This document shows, piece after piece, positions 34,023 through 43,169 of a DNA stretch of 64,000 nucleotides. The notes under the pieces were generated by a model that saw only the letters and a program-made list of their open reading frames with translations, ran no database searches and was not told where the DNA came from. The translations under genes were made by a program, and so were the position numbers. The stretch lies in assembly GCF_016907895.1 (NCBI RefSeq), contig NZ_JAFBCV010000005.1, forward strand, positions 1 through 64,000, given 5' to 3'. Source of the DNA: Shouchella xiaoxiensis. GTDB taxonomy: Bacteria; Bacillota; Bacilli; Bacillales; Bacillaceae_D. Each line of letters starts with the position of its first letter. Positions within the stretch are counted from its first letter, which is position 1.

Positions 34023-34616
34023 TTATTTGAAGATCTTTAACTCGACATGATTCTCTTTGTTCCCTTTTTCATTTGAAGAAGAGGTCAAGGGCTTTCCAAA
34101 CGGCATTTGTGCTTTTAACTTCCAAGAAGCTGGCACACTCCAACGACTTGAAACCATCTCATCAACATGAGGCTGATAATGTTGCAACGATGCCCCAATT
34201 CCTTCTATTTCGAATGCGGTCCAAACAGCAAGCTGGTGCATACCTGAAGTTTGATCAGCCCATTCGGCGAAGTATTCAAGATATTGAGGGTTCTTTCGTT
34301 GTGCCGCAGCTACCGCGTTTTCGTCTTCAAAAAATAATACGGTACCATAACCAGCTTTTAAAAGCGCAACTTCGCTGTTTTCCTGCTTATAATCAGTGCC
34401 TGCTTGTTCGATAAGTGTTTCTGTTTCAGACCAAAACCAATCATGCTCTTTTCCCAATAACAATAAAACACGAGTTGTTTGTGAATTAAACGCAGACGGG
34501 ACATACTTTAGTGCATGACTAATGATTTCTTCAATTCTTTCATCACTAATGTCCAGCTCTTTACTAATTTTATTAGTAGAACGACGTTTCTCAACCGCTT
34601 CATAAAACAGTGTCAT
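34023..34616 (-). CDS. nitroreductase-family protein (Frm2/HBN1-like)
   Basis: A 197-residue FMN-dependent nitroreductase-fold protein. RRSTNKI near residue 11 and VPSAFNSQTTRVLLLLG near 40 bind FMN phosphate in this family; GIGASLQHYQP near 145 is the typical C-terminal motif of the Frm2-like group. The C-terminus after about 180 is a basic, Asn-rich tail. Solo gene; the electron acceptor is unknown. Confidence 0.84.
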   Translation of the reverse strand: MTLFYEAVEKRRSTNKISKELDISDERIEEIISHALKYVPSAFNSQTTRVLLLLGKEHDWFWSETETLIEQAGTDYKQENSEVALLKAGYGTVLFFEDENAVAAAQRKNPQYLEYFAEWADQTSGMHQLAVWTAFEIEGIGASLQHYQPHVDEMVSSRWSVPASWKLKAQMPFGKPLTSSSNEKGNKENHVELKIFK

Positions 34617-34696
34617 TTCGTCTCCCCCCTCAGGTAGTCTGAAGTAATCCGACTAATTTTTTTAAGTTTATCTAGATTTTGTACGAATAACAACTA

Positions 34697-35551
34697 TTAT
34701 GCTTTTGATTCAACCAGCTTGATTTTCATCCGATTAAACGATGGATCAACTAATGAAAACGAGTGATTTGAATGCTTAATAATCTCCTGCTGATGCCTCT
34801 CTAATCGCTCTTTTAACTCTTGGAAAGAACGTTCATCCGGGATGTTTAACGTAAAAAGTTCTAACCCTACAGCTGGTTTTGGTTGCTGAATGTCTTTACT
34901 AGCCCATGTATTAAAACCAAAGTGGTGATGGTATCCCCCAGCAGCCATAAAAAGAGCCTGTCGTCCGAAATAAGTCATGACGCTAAACCCAAGAATGTCT
35001 TTATAGAAGTGTTCGATTTGATCCAAATTATCCACATGAAAATGAATATGTCCCATCTTCACACCATCAGGAAGGCCCTTCCATTCGGTAGCTTCCAGCA
35101 AGAGACCTTCTATATCAAGCGCTTTTGTATCCATATACACATGGTTATCTTGATCATACTGCCATTCTGTTCGAGGTCGATCACGATACAATTCAATTCC
35201 ATTACCATCAGGGTCATTTAAGTAAATGGCTTCACTCACAGAATGATCGGCACCACCTATACGTACATTCAATTCAAGCAACTTTTTTAATTGAGCACCT
35301 AAACTTTGACGATCTGGATATAATAAAGCAAAATGGTAAAGACCTAAATACGTATTTGGGGGCACTTCTATCGCTTGTTTGTCTTCTTTTAAGATAAGCA
35401 GAGGTGTTTCCGTGTTAGAGAAAAGAACGGCTTCTCCTGGTCGAATCATACTAAATTGAAAACCTAATGTTTCTGTATAAAAGTCTAGGGATCGCTCTAT
35501 ATTTTTAACAATTAGCGTTACTTCACCTAAAAACGAATCTTCATGAATCAT
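34697..35551 (-). CDS. catE: CatE-like catechol 2,3-dioxygenase (VOC family)
   Basis: A 284-residue two-module vicinal oxygen chelate protein. Module 1 is about 8-120 (VTLIVKNIERSLDFYTETLGF; ending DPDGNGIELYRDRPR). Module 2 is about 165-280 and starts with the metal His in MGHIHFHVDNL; the second site is in AAGGYHHHFGFN near 222. It aligns along its length with B. subtilis CatE (YfiE), which opens the catechol ring. It is divergent from an HxlR-type regulator, matching the redox/quinone control of catDE in B. subtilis. catD itself (a DoxX protein) is not adjacent on this strand, but see 36063. Confidence 0.8.
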   Translation of the reverse strand: MIHEDSFLGEVTLIVKNIERSLDFYTETLGFQFSMIRPGEAVLFSNTETPLLILKEDKQAIEVPPNTYLGLYHFALLYPDRQSLGAQLKKLLELNVRIGGADHSVSEAIYLNDPDGNGIELYRDRPRTEWQYDQDNHVYMDTKALDIEGLLLEATEWKGLPDGVKMGHIHFHVDNLDQIEHFYKDILGFSVMTYFGRQALFMAAGGYHHHFGFNTWASKDIQQPKPAVGLELFTLNIPDERSFQELKERLERHQQEIIKHSNHSFSLVDPSFNRMKIKLVESKA

Positions 35552-35610
35552 CTTTTTTCCTCCTAAATTTGAAAATGAGTTAAAATTAGTTTACTTAAAT
35601 CTCTTCATTA

Positions 35611-35640
35611 TTGTAAGTACGCACTTATTTGTACTATAGT
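35611..35640 (+). promoter_or_regulatory. promoter and likely operator of the HxlR-type gene
   Basis: -35 TTGTAA (35611-35616), 18-bp spacer, -10 TATAGT (35635-35640). The spacer holds nested dyads AAGT-ACGC-ACTT (35615-35626) and AGTAC-N10-GTACT (35616-35635), as expected for an autoregulated HxlR/YodB-type gene. Confidence 0.45.
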
Positions 35641-35678
35641 ATTAAAAAGGATACTAAAGCCCAAGGAGTGATGATTAA

Positions 35679-36020
35679 TTGGAAACATCTTGCCAAGTTG
35701 ACACCGCATTAGAAATTCTTGTTGGTAAATGGAAGCATAAGATTTTATTTCAACTCATTACTAAGGATGTGATGAGATTTAATGAATTAAAGAGGGCAAT
35801 ACCTGGAATAACTCAAAAAATGCTCACGTCCCAACTAAGAGAACTAGAACAAAATGATATTATAGAGCGCAAAGTCTACCCGCAAATTCCACCAAAAGTT
35901 GAATATTCCATGACAACTTATGGAGAGAGCCTTAAACCGATTTTGGACGCGATGCACAATTGGGGCAAAAACCATATTGAACATTTGGATAATACCTTTC
36001 CACAAACTCAAGAAAGATAG
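35679..36020 (+). CDS. HxlR-family transcriptional regulator (YodB/CatR-like)
   Basis: A 113-residue winged-helix protein: CQVDTALEILVGKWKHKILFQL (start of the domain), RFNELKRAIPGITQKMLTSQLRELE (recognition helix, about 33-57), and the wing PPKVEYSMTTYGESL. The start is TTG with AAGGAG upstream. The single N-terminal Cys (residue 5) lies where YodB and CatR have their thiol switch (Cys6/7). With catE diverging from it, it probably represses catE and itself until quinones or diamide modify the Cys. Confidence 0.85.
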   Translation: METSCQVDTALEILVGKWKHKILFQLITKDVMRFNELKRAIPGITQKMLTSQLRELEQNDIIERKVYPQIPPKVEYSMTTYGESLKPILDAMHNWGKNHIEHLDNTFPQTQER

Positions 36021-36024
36021 ATAA

Positions 36025-36064
36025 AAAAGAAGCAGACATCACTTAAGGAATGCCTGCTTCTTTT
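36025..36064. terminator. bidirectional terminator
   Basis: AAAAGAAGCAG/CTGCTTCTTTT arms (36025-36035 with 36054-36064), between the convergent HxlR and DoxX genes. Confidence 0.75.
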
Positions 36065-36422
36065 AATTCGGTTTTGTTCCTTTTAATACCCACCAAATTA
36101 AAACAAATTGGAGAGGTAACCTTAACCAGAGCGCAAAAGCTGGAAGATCATATTGACTCGGTGTAAATGCCATATAAAGATTAACAGGAAAAACCAGTAT
36201 GAGAAATAGGGCTGTCCAAACGCCTGCTTTTGCCCTTGTCGGTTTATAAACTAACAAGACCGCCAAAAGCATTTCCACGACACCAGATAAATAGACGATT
36301 GCAGCTCTAAAGGGAACCCAGCCTGGCATTGCATCGATAAAAAACGAATCGATGACGAAATGTCCCACACCTGCTAGAAAAAATAAACTCGCAAAAACGT
36401 ACAATCCAATTGATCTTAACAT
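36063..36422 (-). CDS. DoxX-family membrane protein
   Basis: A 119-residue protein with four TM helices and DoxX-like features (FLAGVGHFVIDSFF; GVVEMLLAVLLVYKPTR). DoxX proteins are thought to act in quinone or thiol redox reactions; B. subtilis CatD is one, so this may be the partner of CatE from 34697, although it is in the capA unit 8 bp downstream. AAGGAG precedes the ATG. Confidence 0.8.
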   Translation of the reverse strand: MLRSIGLYVFASLFFLAGVGHFVIDSFFIDAMPGWVPFRAAIVYLSGVVEMLLAVLLVYKPTRAKAGVWTALFLILVFPVNLYMAFTPSQYDLPAFALWLRLPLQFVLIWWVLKGTKPN

Positions 36423-36430
36423 AAAGCCTT

Positions 36431-37582
36431 CTACTCCTTAATGACCTCTAGTTCAGGTGCCCATTGACTCATATGACTATCAACATCTTGCATATGGTCA
36501 AGCACATCAGGTAATTCTTCATCTGTTAAATCTTTCATTGGCGTTACGCGATAATTGCTACTATCCTCTTCGAACTGTACATACGTAGGCATAAATGATG
36601 GTGTAATTGCCCGAGCCTTTCCATTATCTTGCATCTCCAACTCAAAGGAAAAAATTCCTCCTACTCGTCTCGGATGATCGAATTGGCCTGATAAAAAATT
36701 TCCTAACGAATACACGACAAGCATATCATGATTATGCACACCCTCTACCCATTCAACAGGCTGCAGAACATGGGGATGATGGCCAATGACAGCAGTTGCT
36801 CCACTATCTGCTGCTAACTGCACCCATTCTCTTTGTTGATCATTCGGATAATCTACATATTCATCGCCTGCATGAAGGGCAACAAGCACAGCGTCTGCTT
36901 TTTCATCTGCTTCTTTAATTTGTTTTTCCATTAATTGAGGTATTGCCAAATTGACTAAATAATCTCGTCCATCTGGAATAGGGATTCCGTTTGTTCCATA
37001 CGTGTAGCTTAAGATTGCTATAGCAATCCCATTACTCTCTACTATCCGAAGTTCGTCTGCATCTTCCTGATCTCGAAACGATCCTGTATAAACCATATCA
37101 AGCTTGTCCCAGTGATCTAGAGCATTCATAATCACTTGTGGACCACGATCAAGTGTATGGTTGTTTGCTAAAGTGACAACATCTACTCCTGATGCTTTTA
37201 GGGCATCACCAACTTCGAAAGGGGAATTAAAAGCAGGATAGCCTGACAATCCTAATTCCTCTCCACCAATCATCGTTTCTTGATTGGCAATGGTCACGTC
37301 AGCTGCTTCAAGATAAGGCGCTACATCTTCCAACATCGGTACAAAATCAAAGCCATCATTTGTGCGCGCATCGTCGTATACACGATCATGAATAAGAATA
37401 TCGCCTATCGTACTAATGGTCGCCGTCTTTGAGAATAACTTGTTATCTGTCCCTAATAATTGAGCTGTTCTTTGATCAATTGTTCCTAATACGGCAGTTT
37501 CACGAACTTCCTCCTGTGTCTGGCAACCTCCTGCCATTAACAACAATCCAGCGCCTATAACAACAGGATACTTATAATTCAT
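36431..37582 (-). CDS. CapA-family lipoprotein (PgsA-like phosphoesterase fold)
   Basis: A 383-residue lipoprotein with lipobox AGGC (Cys20) and a calcineurin-like CapA domain. Motifs: GDILIHDRVYDDA (about 61), NQETMIGG (about 100), TLANNHTLDRG (about 137) and the late GHHPHVLQPVEW and YSLGNFLSGQ. CapA proteins are part of poly-gamma-glutamate export systems, but no capBC is present, so the role here is unknown. It is at the end of the dpp-ykf cluster, 20 bp from ykfD, on the same strand. Confidence 0.85.
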   Translation of the reverse strand: MNYKYPVVIGAGLLLMAGGCQTQEEVRETAVLGTIDQRTAQLLGTDNKLFSKTATISTIGDILIHDRVYDDARTNDGFDFVPMLEDVAPYLEAADVTIANQETMIGGEELGLSGYPAFNSPFEVGDALKASGVDVVTLANNHTLDRGPQVIMNALDHWDKLDMVYTGSFRDQEDADELRIVESNGIAIAILSYTYGTNGIPIPDGRDYLVNLAIPQLMEKQIKEADEKADAVLVALHAGDEYVDYPNDQQREWVQLAADSGATAVIGHHPHVLQPVEWVEGVHNHDMLVVYSLGNFLSGQFDHPRRVGGIFSFELEMQDNGKARAITPSFMPTYVQFEEDSSNYRVTPMKDLTDEELPDVLDHMQDVDSHMSQWAPELEVIKE

Positions 37583-37602
37583 TGCTTTCCTCCTTAAAAC
37601 AG

Positions 37603-38610
37603 TTATGTGCTCTTTGTTGCAGCCGATTCTTGCACTCCTTGCAAAGTATGATTTCTTTCATACAAGTGACACGCAGCAAAATGTCCCGTTTCATATTCGC
37701 GAATTTGTGGCTCGCTATACGAACACTGCTCCATTACTTGTGGACACCTTGTACGAAACACACATCCACTAGGAGGGGATATCGGGCTAGGAATTTCACC
37801 TCTCAAAATAATCGATTCACGTTTATCTTCTAAATCAGGATCAGGTATCGGTATAGCTGAAAGGAGTGCTTTTGTGTATGGATGAAGTGGGTTTTGATAC
37901 AGCTGCTCACTTGTTGTTATTTCAACAAGTTTTCCTAGATACATAACACCAATACGGTCACTAATGTGCCGAACCATTGAGAGGTCATGGGCAATAAATA
38001 AAAACGTTAAACCCTTTTCCTTTTGTAATTTTTGCAGTAAATTAACAACCTGAGCTTGTATGGAAACATCCAAAGCAGATATGGGCTCATCAGCCACAAT
38101 AAATTCCGGCTCAAGCGCTAAGGCTCTTGCAATACCAATTCGTTGTCTTTGTCCCCCACTAAATTCATGGGGGTACCGATTCGCATGTTCCTTATTCAAC
38201 CCAACAATTTCAAGTAATTCATGCACACGACGTAGTCGTTCTTTCCCCTGATAAAGATGATGGATATCCATTCCCTCTGCAATTATATCAACCACCATTG
38301 AGCGGGGATTTAATGATGCATAAGGATCTTGAAAAATCATTTGCATACGACGGTCTAACTGCTTTTTTGTTTTTGCATCTGCTTGATGGACATTTTCACC
38401 ATTATAGCGCACTGTACCAGCTGTTTGGTCATAAAGTCGAAGCACTGTTCTACCTAAAGTAGATTTTCCGCATCCTGATTCTCCAACAAGACCGAACATT
38501 TCTCCTTTTTGAATGGAGAAAGAAACACCATCAACCGCTTTTAACGTTTGGTTTTTTCGAATGTTAAAATGTTTTTTTAAATGTTCTACTTCTAAAATAG
38601 GCTTATTCAC
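37603..38610 (-). CDS. ykfD: oligopeptide/muropeptide ABC transporter ATPase (YkfD/OppF type)
   Basis: A 335-residue ABC ATPase. Walker [15 protein letters not shown] (about 40-53), signature [18 protein letters not shown] (about 148), Walker [13 protein letters not shown], and the C-terminal oligopeptide_trans domain with its Cys cluster ([15 protein letters not shown]). The second ATPase beside DppD. Its start overlaps the ykfC stop by 4 bp. Confidence 0.9.
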   Translation of the reverse strand: MNKPILEVEHLKKHFNIRKNQTLKAVDGVSFSIQKGEMFGLVGESGCGKSTLGRTVLRLYDQTAGTVRYNGENVHQADAKTKKQLDRRMQMIFQDPYASLNPRSMVVDIIAEGMDIHHLYQGKERLRRVHELLEIVGLNKEHANRYPHEFSGGQRQRIGIARALALEPEFIVADEPISALDVSIQAQVVNLLQKLQKEKGLTFLFIAHDLSMVRHISDRIGVMYLGKLVEITTSEQLYQNPLHPYTKALLSAIPIPDPDLEDKRESIILRGEIPSPISPPSGCVFRTRCPQVMEQCSYSEPQIREYETGHFAACHLYERNHTLQGVQESAATKST

Positions 38611-39515
38611 GCTAAATCCCTCCAGTTAGATGCACCAACAAACCTTCTAGTTGCACAATGTTCTTTCTCATAAACAGTTCCATTAAGTTCAATTTCTTCA
38701 ATCGTCTTCCCTGTTTTAGGCGCATGAATCATTCGTCCGTTACCAGTGTACATCGCCACATGGTGAACCGCACCTTGCCCCTCTTCATAAGCAAAATAAA
38801 GAAGGTCTCCTGGCTCTGCATGTTTAAACTGAACGTTCTTTCCTGTTTTCACTTGATTCGACGCATCTCTAGGGATCGTTATATTAATCGAACGGTGCAT
38901 AGCGTAAACATAACCTGAACAATCGTACCCAAAGCTGCTCATGCCACCCCATAAATACGGCAGACCAATAAATCGCCTTGCTGAGTCAACAAGCATCTCA
39001 CTTCCGTATGTTTCATTAGCCGCCTCAATATCTTCTTTATTTAAATAGCCTTTTCCCAGTGGGGTCTGAACAGAGACATTGTTCTCATTCTCTCGAAATA
39101 CTGGTAAGACGGTTCCATAACTTAATTTCAATTCATGCTGCTGCCCTTCTATTTTTAATTTAGCAGCTGTGCTTTTAATGCGTACTTCTTTATGAGATTG
39201 ATAGTTAAAGGGAGTTAACTGATCGAATGGAATCCAGCCAGGGTAGCCTCGTATATTTTTAAGCGTTGGTTGGTTGGGTAGTAAAACTTCTGCCCATCCG
39301 TTTTCTTCTCGTAATACCAGAACTGTTTCATTAAAAAGCACTTGACTTTGCACTAGATTATTCGTACACAACTGCAAACGCTGTTCAAACGTAAGTTTTT
39401 CCAACCATTGTTCATAAAAAGTTGGGGTTTGAATGGCTGCCAGATCAACATCTCTTGGACTTTCAGGAGAAGTCCATAAAGTTGCTACGGGCACATTCAC
39501 TTTCATTTCTTCCAT
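38607..39515 (-). CDS. ykfC: NlpC/P60 gamma-D-glutamyl-L-diamino acid endopeptidase (YkfC)
   Basis: A 302-residue cytoplasmic peptidase with two N-terminal SH3b domains (about 1-165) and a C-terminal NlpC/P60 domain. The catalytic Cys is in [13 protein letters not shown] (about 203), His in [10 protein letters not shown] (about 250) and a further polar residue in MIHAPKTG. No signal peptide. As in B. subtilis and B. cereus YkfC, it cuts L-Ala-gamma-D-Glu-dipeptides or stem peptides brought in by Dpp. AGGAG precedes the ATG. Confidence 0.92.
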   Translation of the reverse strand: MEEMKVNVPVATLWTSPESPRDVDLAAIQTPTFYEQWLEKLTFEQRLQLCTNNLVQSQVLFNETVLVLREENGWAEVLLPNQPTLKNIRGYPGWIPFDQLTPFNYQSHKEVRIKSTAAKLKIEGQQHELKLSYGTVLPVFRENENNVSVQTPLGKGYLNKEDIEAANETYGSEMLVDSARRFIGLPYLWGGMSSFGYDCSGYVYAMHRSINITIPRDASNQVKTGKNVQFKHAEPGDLLYFAYEEGQGAVHHVAMYTGNGRMIHAPKTGKTIEEIELNGTVYEKEHCATRRFVGASNWRDLA

Positions 39516-39519
39516 TTTC

Positions 39520-40449
39520 TCACTCCTTCACACCAGATTCAATCATTAATCGTTTACAATCCGCATCGAGTGTTGCCCTCGCTCCAAGCGGAATAGACTT
39601 AACGGGAAGACAATGTCCAATTTGAAAACCACTAACAGACGGCTTCCCCTCAATGACCAGATAGCGTTGAATAACCTGTTCAAGCGTGAGCGATTTTGCT
39701 GGAGTCTTTGGTTCACATTGATTAAAATGACCAATTACAAAGCCAGCCGCTTGATCTAATTTTCCAGCGAGCCTTAATTGATTCAGCATGCGGTCAATTC
39801 TATATGGCTCTTCTTCAATTTCTTCTATAAAAAGTAGAGACCCGTTCGTATCTATTTCATATGGCGTACCTAGTAAACTCGTAAGTAGTGTTAAATTCCC
39901 TCCAACAATCGGACCATTAGCTGTCCCTTGCATGAGAGTGTGTAGCGGTTGTGTCGACTGATTGATCATAATTTCAGTTTTTGCAAAGACCTGGTTCAAC
40001 CCATTTATTGTAACAGCATCTAATTCGTCTACCGCCAAATCGGAACTTAGCATTGGACCATGGAACGTAATTAAACCTGTACGTTGAAAAATAGCTGTGT
40101 GCAAGCAAGTAATATCGCTATAGCCCCAAAAGATTTTAGGGTTTTCTTTAATGAGCTGATAATCAATTTGATCAACAATCCTCGGTGTCCCATACCCCCC
40201 ACATGCGCAAAAAATACCTTTAATGGTTTGATCCTTGAACATGAATTCTAGATCCGCTATTCGTTCTTGATCAGACCCGCCAAGATAGCCGTTGCGTTTT
40301 CCGACAGAGGGTGCAAGTTTTACCTTTAGGCCCTTTTTTTCATAGAACGTTTTTGCATAATGAATTTTTTTTAACTCAGGCGGGCTCGCAGGTGCAATGA
40401 TCCCAATGGTATCGCCTTTTTTTAATAGAGACGGCTTAACGATTTTCAT
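39520..40449 (-). CDS. ykfA: LD-carboxypeptidase of peptidase family S66 (YkfA)
   Basis: A 309-residue S66 peptidase that removes the D-Ala from L-Lys/DAP-D-Ala of muropeptides. Motifs: IIAPASPPE (about 17), CACGGYGTPRIVDQIDY (about 87), the nucleophile in WGYSDITCLHTAIF (about 112), GPMLSSD and the catalytic Glu/His in LLFIEEIEEEPYRIDR and GFVIGHFNQC. Cytoplasmic. First gene after the dppE terminator. Confidence 0.92.
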   Translation of the reverse strand: MKIVKPSLLKKGDTIGIIAPASPPELKKIHYAKTFYEKKGLKVKLAPSVGKRNGYLGGSDQERIADLEFMFKDQTIKGIFCACGGYGTPRIVDQIDYQLIKENPKIFWGYSDITCLHTAIFQRTGLITFHGPMLSSDLAVDELDAVTINGLNQVFAKTEIMINQSTQPLHTLMQGTANGPIVGGNLTLLTSLLGTPYEIDTNGSLLFIEEIEEEPYRIDRMLNQLRLAGKLDQAAGFVIGHFNQCEPKTPAKSLTLEQVIQRYLVIEGKPSVSGFQIGHCLPVKSIPLGARATLDADCKRLMIESGVKE

Positions 40450-40468
40450 AAATTCCTCCTAAACAAAA

Positions 40469-40491
40469 AGAGAGGAGAACAACTCCTCTCT
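40469..40491 (-). terminator. internal terminator between dppE and ykfA
   Basis: AGAGAGGAG/CTCCTCTCT stem with a 5-nt loop, followed on the minus strand by TTTTTGTTT. Partial read-through would set a high dppE to ykf ratio. Confidence 0.8.
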
Positions 40492-40498
40492 TCTTATG

Positions 40499-42154
40499 CT
40501 ATTCGTTCAAATCAGCCCATTTTAATTCAATATAACCAACTGGATGACGAACAATTCCAGAGACCGCATCACTTTGCAACACTGGTTGGTTATAAAAATA
40601 GAGTGGGAAAAATGGCATTTCTTCGAGTACAATTTCCTCAGCCTCATGTAAAAGTTCAAATCGTCTTTCTTCATCACCTTCAACTTTTGATTCAGCAATT
40701 AATTGATCGTATGCTTCGTTTGACCACCCCGTACGGTTCATGGAGCTGTCCGTAATAAAGCTTTCCAAGAAATTGATTGGGTCAGCATAATCCGCTAGAA
40801 AAGATGACCGAGACATTTGCATTTCTAATCCACGTTGACGGTCAAGAAATACGCTTGATTCAACAACTTGAAGTTCTACGTCTATTTCTAAATTGGTACT
40901 GTACATGTTTTGCAACGTTTCTGCAATGCGCTCATGTTCACTTGGTCCAGAGCTATAAGAAATTGTTACTGGCGGCAGCTCATCATAGCCCTCTTCTGCC
41001 ATCCCTTCTTCTAGTAGTTGTTTTGCTTCTTCTACATTAAATTCAAAAAGGTCACCGCCCACTTCTCTAAAATCTTCGCCTGAAGGCTCCGTAAAGCCAT
41101 AAGAGACAAATCCGCCTGCCGGTTCTTGACCTTGACGAATAACTTGTTCAACAATGGACTCGCGATCAACAGCTTTCGCAAATGCCTGGCGAATTTTCTT
41201 ATTTTGGAACGGTTCCTCTGTTGTTAAGAAGCGATAGAAGTAGGTTCCTGCCTGTTCGTATAAATCAACTTCACCATCAGCAATGAGTGATTCAGCTAAA
41301 TCAGCAGGAGGAGCGACGGAGTGAAGTCCTCCTTGTTGGAACAATTGATAGGCGGTATTCGCATCTTCAATCATATTCCAGGTTACGCCATCAAGCGCCA
41401 CGTTGTCCGCATCCCAGTACTCATCGTTTCTTGTCATACGGAGTTCTGAATTATGGTCCCAGCCACTTAACTCAAACGGTCCGTTACCAATGTACGTATC
41501 TGCACTCGTATGCCAATCCGCATTTTCCTCAGATGTTTCTTGGTGGACAGGAAAGAAGGACGGATTTGTAATTAAATTTAAGAAATATTGTTGCGGACTT
41601 GTTAAGACAACTTCGAGCGTTTTCTCATCAAGCGCGGTCACCATCACATCATCTACCGAACCAGATCCATCATTATATTCAGAAGCACCTTCAATTAAAT
41701 CGGCTAAAAAAGCTGCAGAAGAGGCAGTTTCTGGGTTCACAAGTAACTTCCAAGCATACTCAAAGTCTCCTGCTGTTACAGGATCTCCATTGGACCAATT
41801 TGCATCTTCCCTAATTGTAAAAGTATACGTTAAACCATCATCTGAAATGTCATACGATTCAGCTGTTGCTTCTTCAGGCGTGTGATCCTTTCCTAACCTA
41901 AGAAGACCTTCCATTAGATTATTTAGCGGCGCACTCGAGACAGATTCAAATGCCGTTTGTGGGTTTAATGTCGCTGGTTCTGCCCCATTATTTAATAACA
42001 GGATCTTATCGCCTGTAGATTCCCCTTCTTCCCCGCTCCCATTTTCAGAGTCGCTTGGCGTATTTGTATCATCTCCTGAGCTTCCCGTCGTACATCCTGC
42101 TACTGTTAAAGCTAATACTGCAACGAACGAGCCAACCAACCAATTCTTTTTCAT
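40499..42154 (-). CDS. dppE: peptide-binding lipoprotein DppE
   Basis: A 551-residue SBP_bac_5 family lipoprotein with lipobox VAGC (Cys21), an acidic Ser/Gly/Glu-rich tether (about 25-47) and the family signature FTIREDANWSNGDPVTAGDFEYAWK near residue 112. It captures di-, tri- or murein peptides for DppBCD. AAAGGGGG precedes the ATG. Confidence 0.93.
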   Translation of the reverse strand: MKKNWLVGSFVAVLALTVAGCTTGSSGDDTNTPSDSENGSGEEGESTGDKILLLNNGAEPATLNPQTAFESVSSAPLNNLMEGLLRLGKDHTPEEATAESYDISDDGLTYTFTIREDANWSNGDPVTAGDFEYAWKLLVNPETASSAAFLADLIEGASEYNDGSGSVDDVMVTALDEKTLEVVLTSPQQYFLNLITNPSFFPVHQETSEENADWHTSADTYIGNGPFELSGWDHNSELRMTRNDEYWDADNVALDGVTWNMIEDANTAYQLFQQGGLHSVAPPADLAESLIADGEVDLYEQAGTYFYRFLTTEEPFQNKKIRQAFAKAVDRESIVEQVIRQGQEPAGGFVSYGFTEPSGEDFREVGGDLFEFNVEEAKQLLEEGMAEEGYDELPPVTISYSSGPSEHERIAETLQNMYSTNLEIDVELQVVESSVFLDRQRGLEMQMSRSSFLADYADPINFLESFITDSSMNRTGWSNEAYDQLIAESKVEGDEERRFELLHEAEEIVLEEMPFFPLYFYNQPVLQSDAVSGIVRHPVGYIELKWADLNE

Positions 42155-42170
42155 TTTACTTCCCCCTTTT

Positions 42171-43166
42171 TTATGCTAAATCTTTAAACACCTGTTTTGC
42201 ACGTGGATCCAATAGCCAACACGCGGCTGTATGAGATGGAGACACGTCTGTACTTGCAGGCATATGATCACGGCACACATCCATTGCATATTGACACCTC
42301 GGTGAAAACGGACAGCCTGGTGGTGGAGAGAATAAGTCAGGCGGTGTTCCAGCAATCGGTAACAGTTCTCCTCTTACATCATCTAAACGTGGGATAGAGT
42401 TGAGTAGCCCCCTCGTATAGGGATGCTCAGATTGATAGAATAATTCTCTCCGATTGCTTGTTTCTACGATTTTCCCAGCATACATCACGTGAACCCTGTC
42501 AGCTAATTGAGCGACAACACCAAGGTCGTGCGTAATTAAGATAATCGCTACCCCCGTTCGCTCCTGAATTTCTTTAAATAAAGCGAGAATCTGAGCTTGA
42601 ATTGTCACATCCAGTGCTGTTGTAGGTTCATCGGCAATTAAAACATCTGGTTCACAGATGAGGGCCATTGCAATCATCAATCGTTGCCTCATTCCACCGC
42701 TAAATTCATGTGGATACTGCTTCAACCTTTCTTCCCCGTTAGAGATCCCAACGACCTGCAACATCTCCAATGCCTTCTTTCTAGCGCCTTGTGCTGAAAT
42801 GGATGTGTGCTTTCGTATTCCTTCTGTTAATTGAGTACCAACACTTAGCGTTGGATTGAGTGAGGTCATCGGATCTTGAAAGATCATGGAAATATCGTTA
42901 CCTTGAACCGACCTCATTTTCTTATCTGAAATTTTGAGTAAATCTTGTCCTTTAAACTGAATTTCTCCACTGGTAATCTTCGTAGTCGTTTTTGGTAGAA
43001 GACGCATAATACTTTGCGCAGTAACGCTTTTCCCGCAGCCACTTTCACCAACGATCGCCAGCGTCTCGCCCTTATTCAGTGTTAGATTAATTCCTCTAAC
43101 GGCCTGAACTTCACCACCGTATGTTTTGAACGATACATGTAAATCTTTAATTTCTAAAATAGTCAA
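42171..43166 (-). CDS. dppD: dipeptide ABC transporter ATPase DppD
   Basis: A 331-residue ABC ATPase with Walker [13 protein letters not shown] (about 38), signature EFSGGMRQRLMIAMALI, Walker B VLIADEPTTALD and the C-terminal domain with GCPFSPRCQYAMDVC. It energises the DppBC permease. 3 bp from dppC. Confidence 0.94.
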   Translation of the reverse strand: MTILEIKDLHVSFKTYGGEVQAVRGINLTLNKGETLAIVGESGCGKSVTAQSIMRLLPKTTTKITSGEIQFKGQDLLKISDKKMRSVQGNDISMIFQDPMTSLNPTLSVGTQLTEGIRKHTSISAQGARKKALEMLQVVGISNGEERLKQYPHEFSGGMRQRLMIAMALICEPDVLIADEPTTALDVTIQAQILALFKEIQERTGVAIILITHDLGVVAQLADRVHVMYAGKIVETSNRRELFYQSEHPYTRGLLNSIPRLDDVRGELLPIAGTPPDLFSPPPGCPFSPRCQYAMDVCRDHMPASTDVSPSHTAACWLLDPRAKQVFKDLA

Positions 43167-43169
43167 AGC

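Noticed and set aside
41403-41885. 160-codon plus-strand frame within dppE
   Set aside because: Shadow of a strongly supported lipoprotein gene; no ribosome binding site and low-complexity Ser-rich translation typical of antisense frames.
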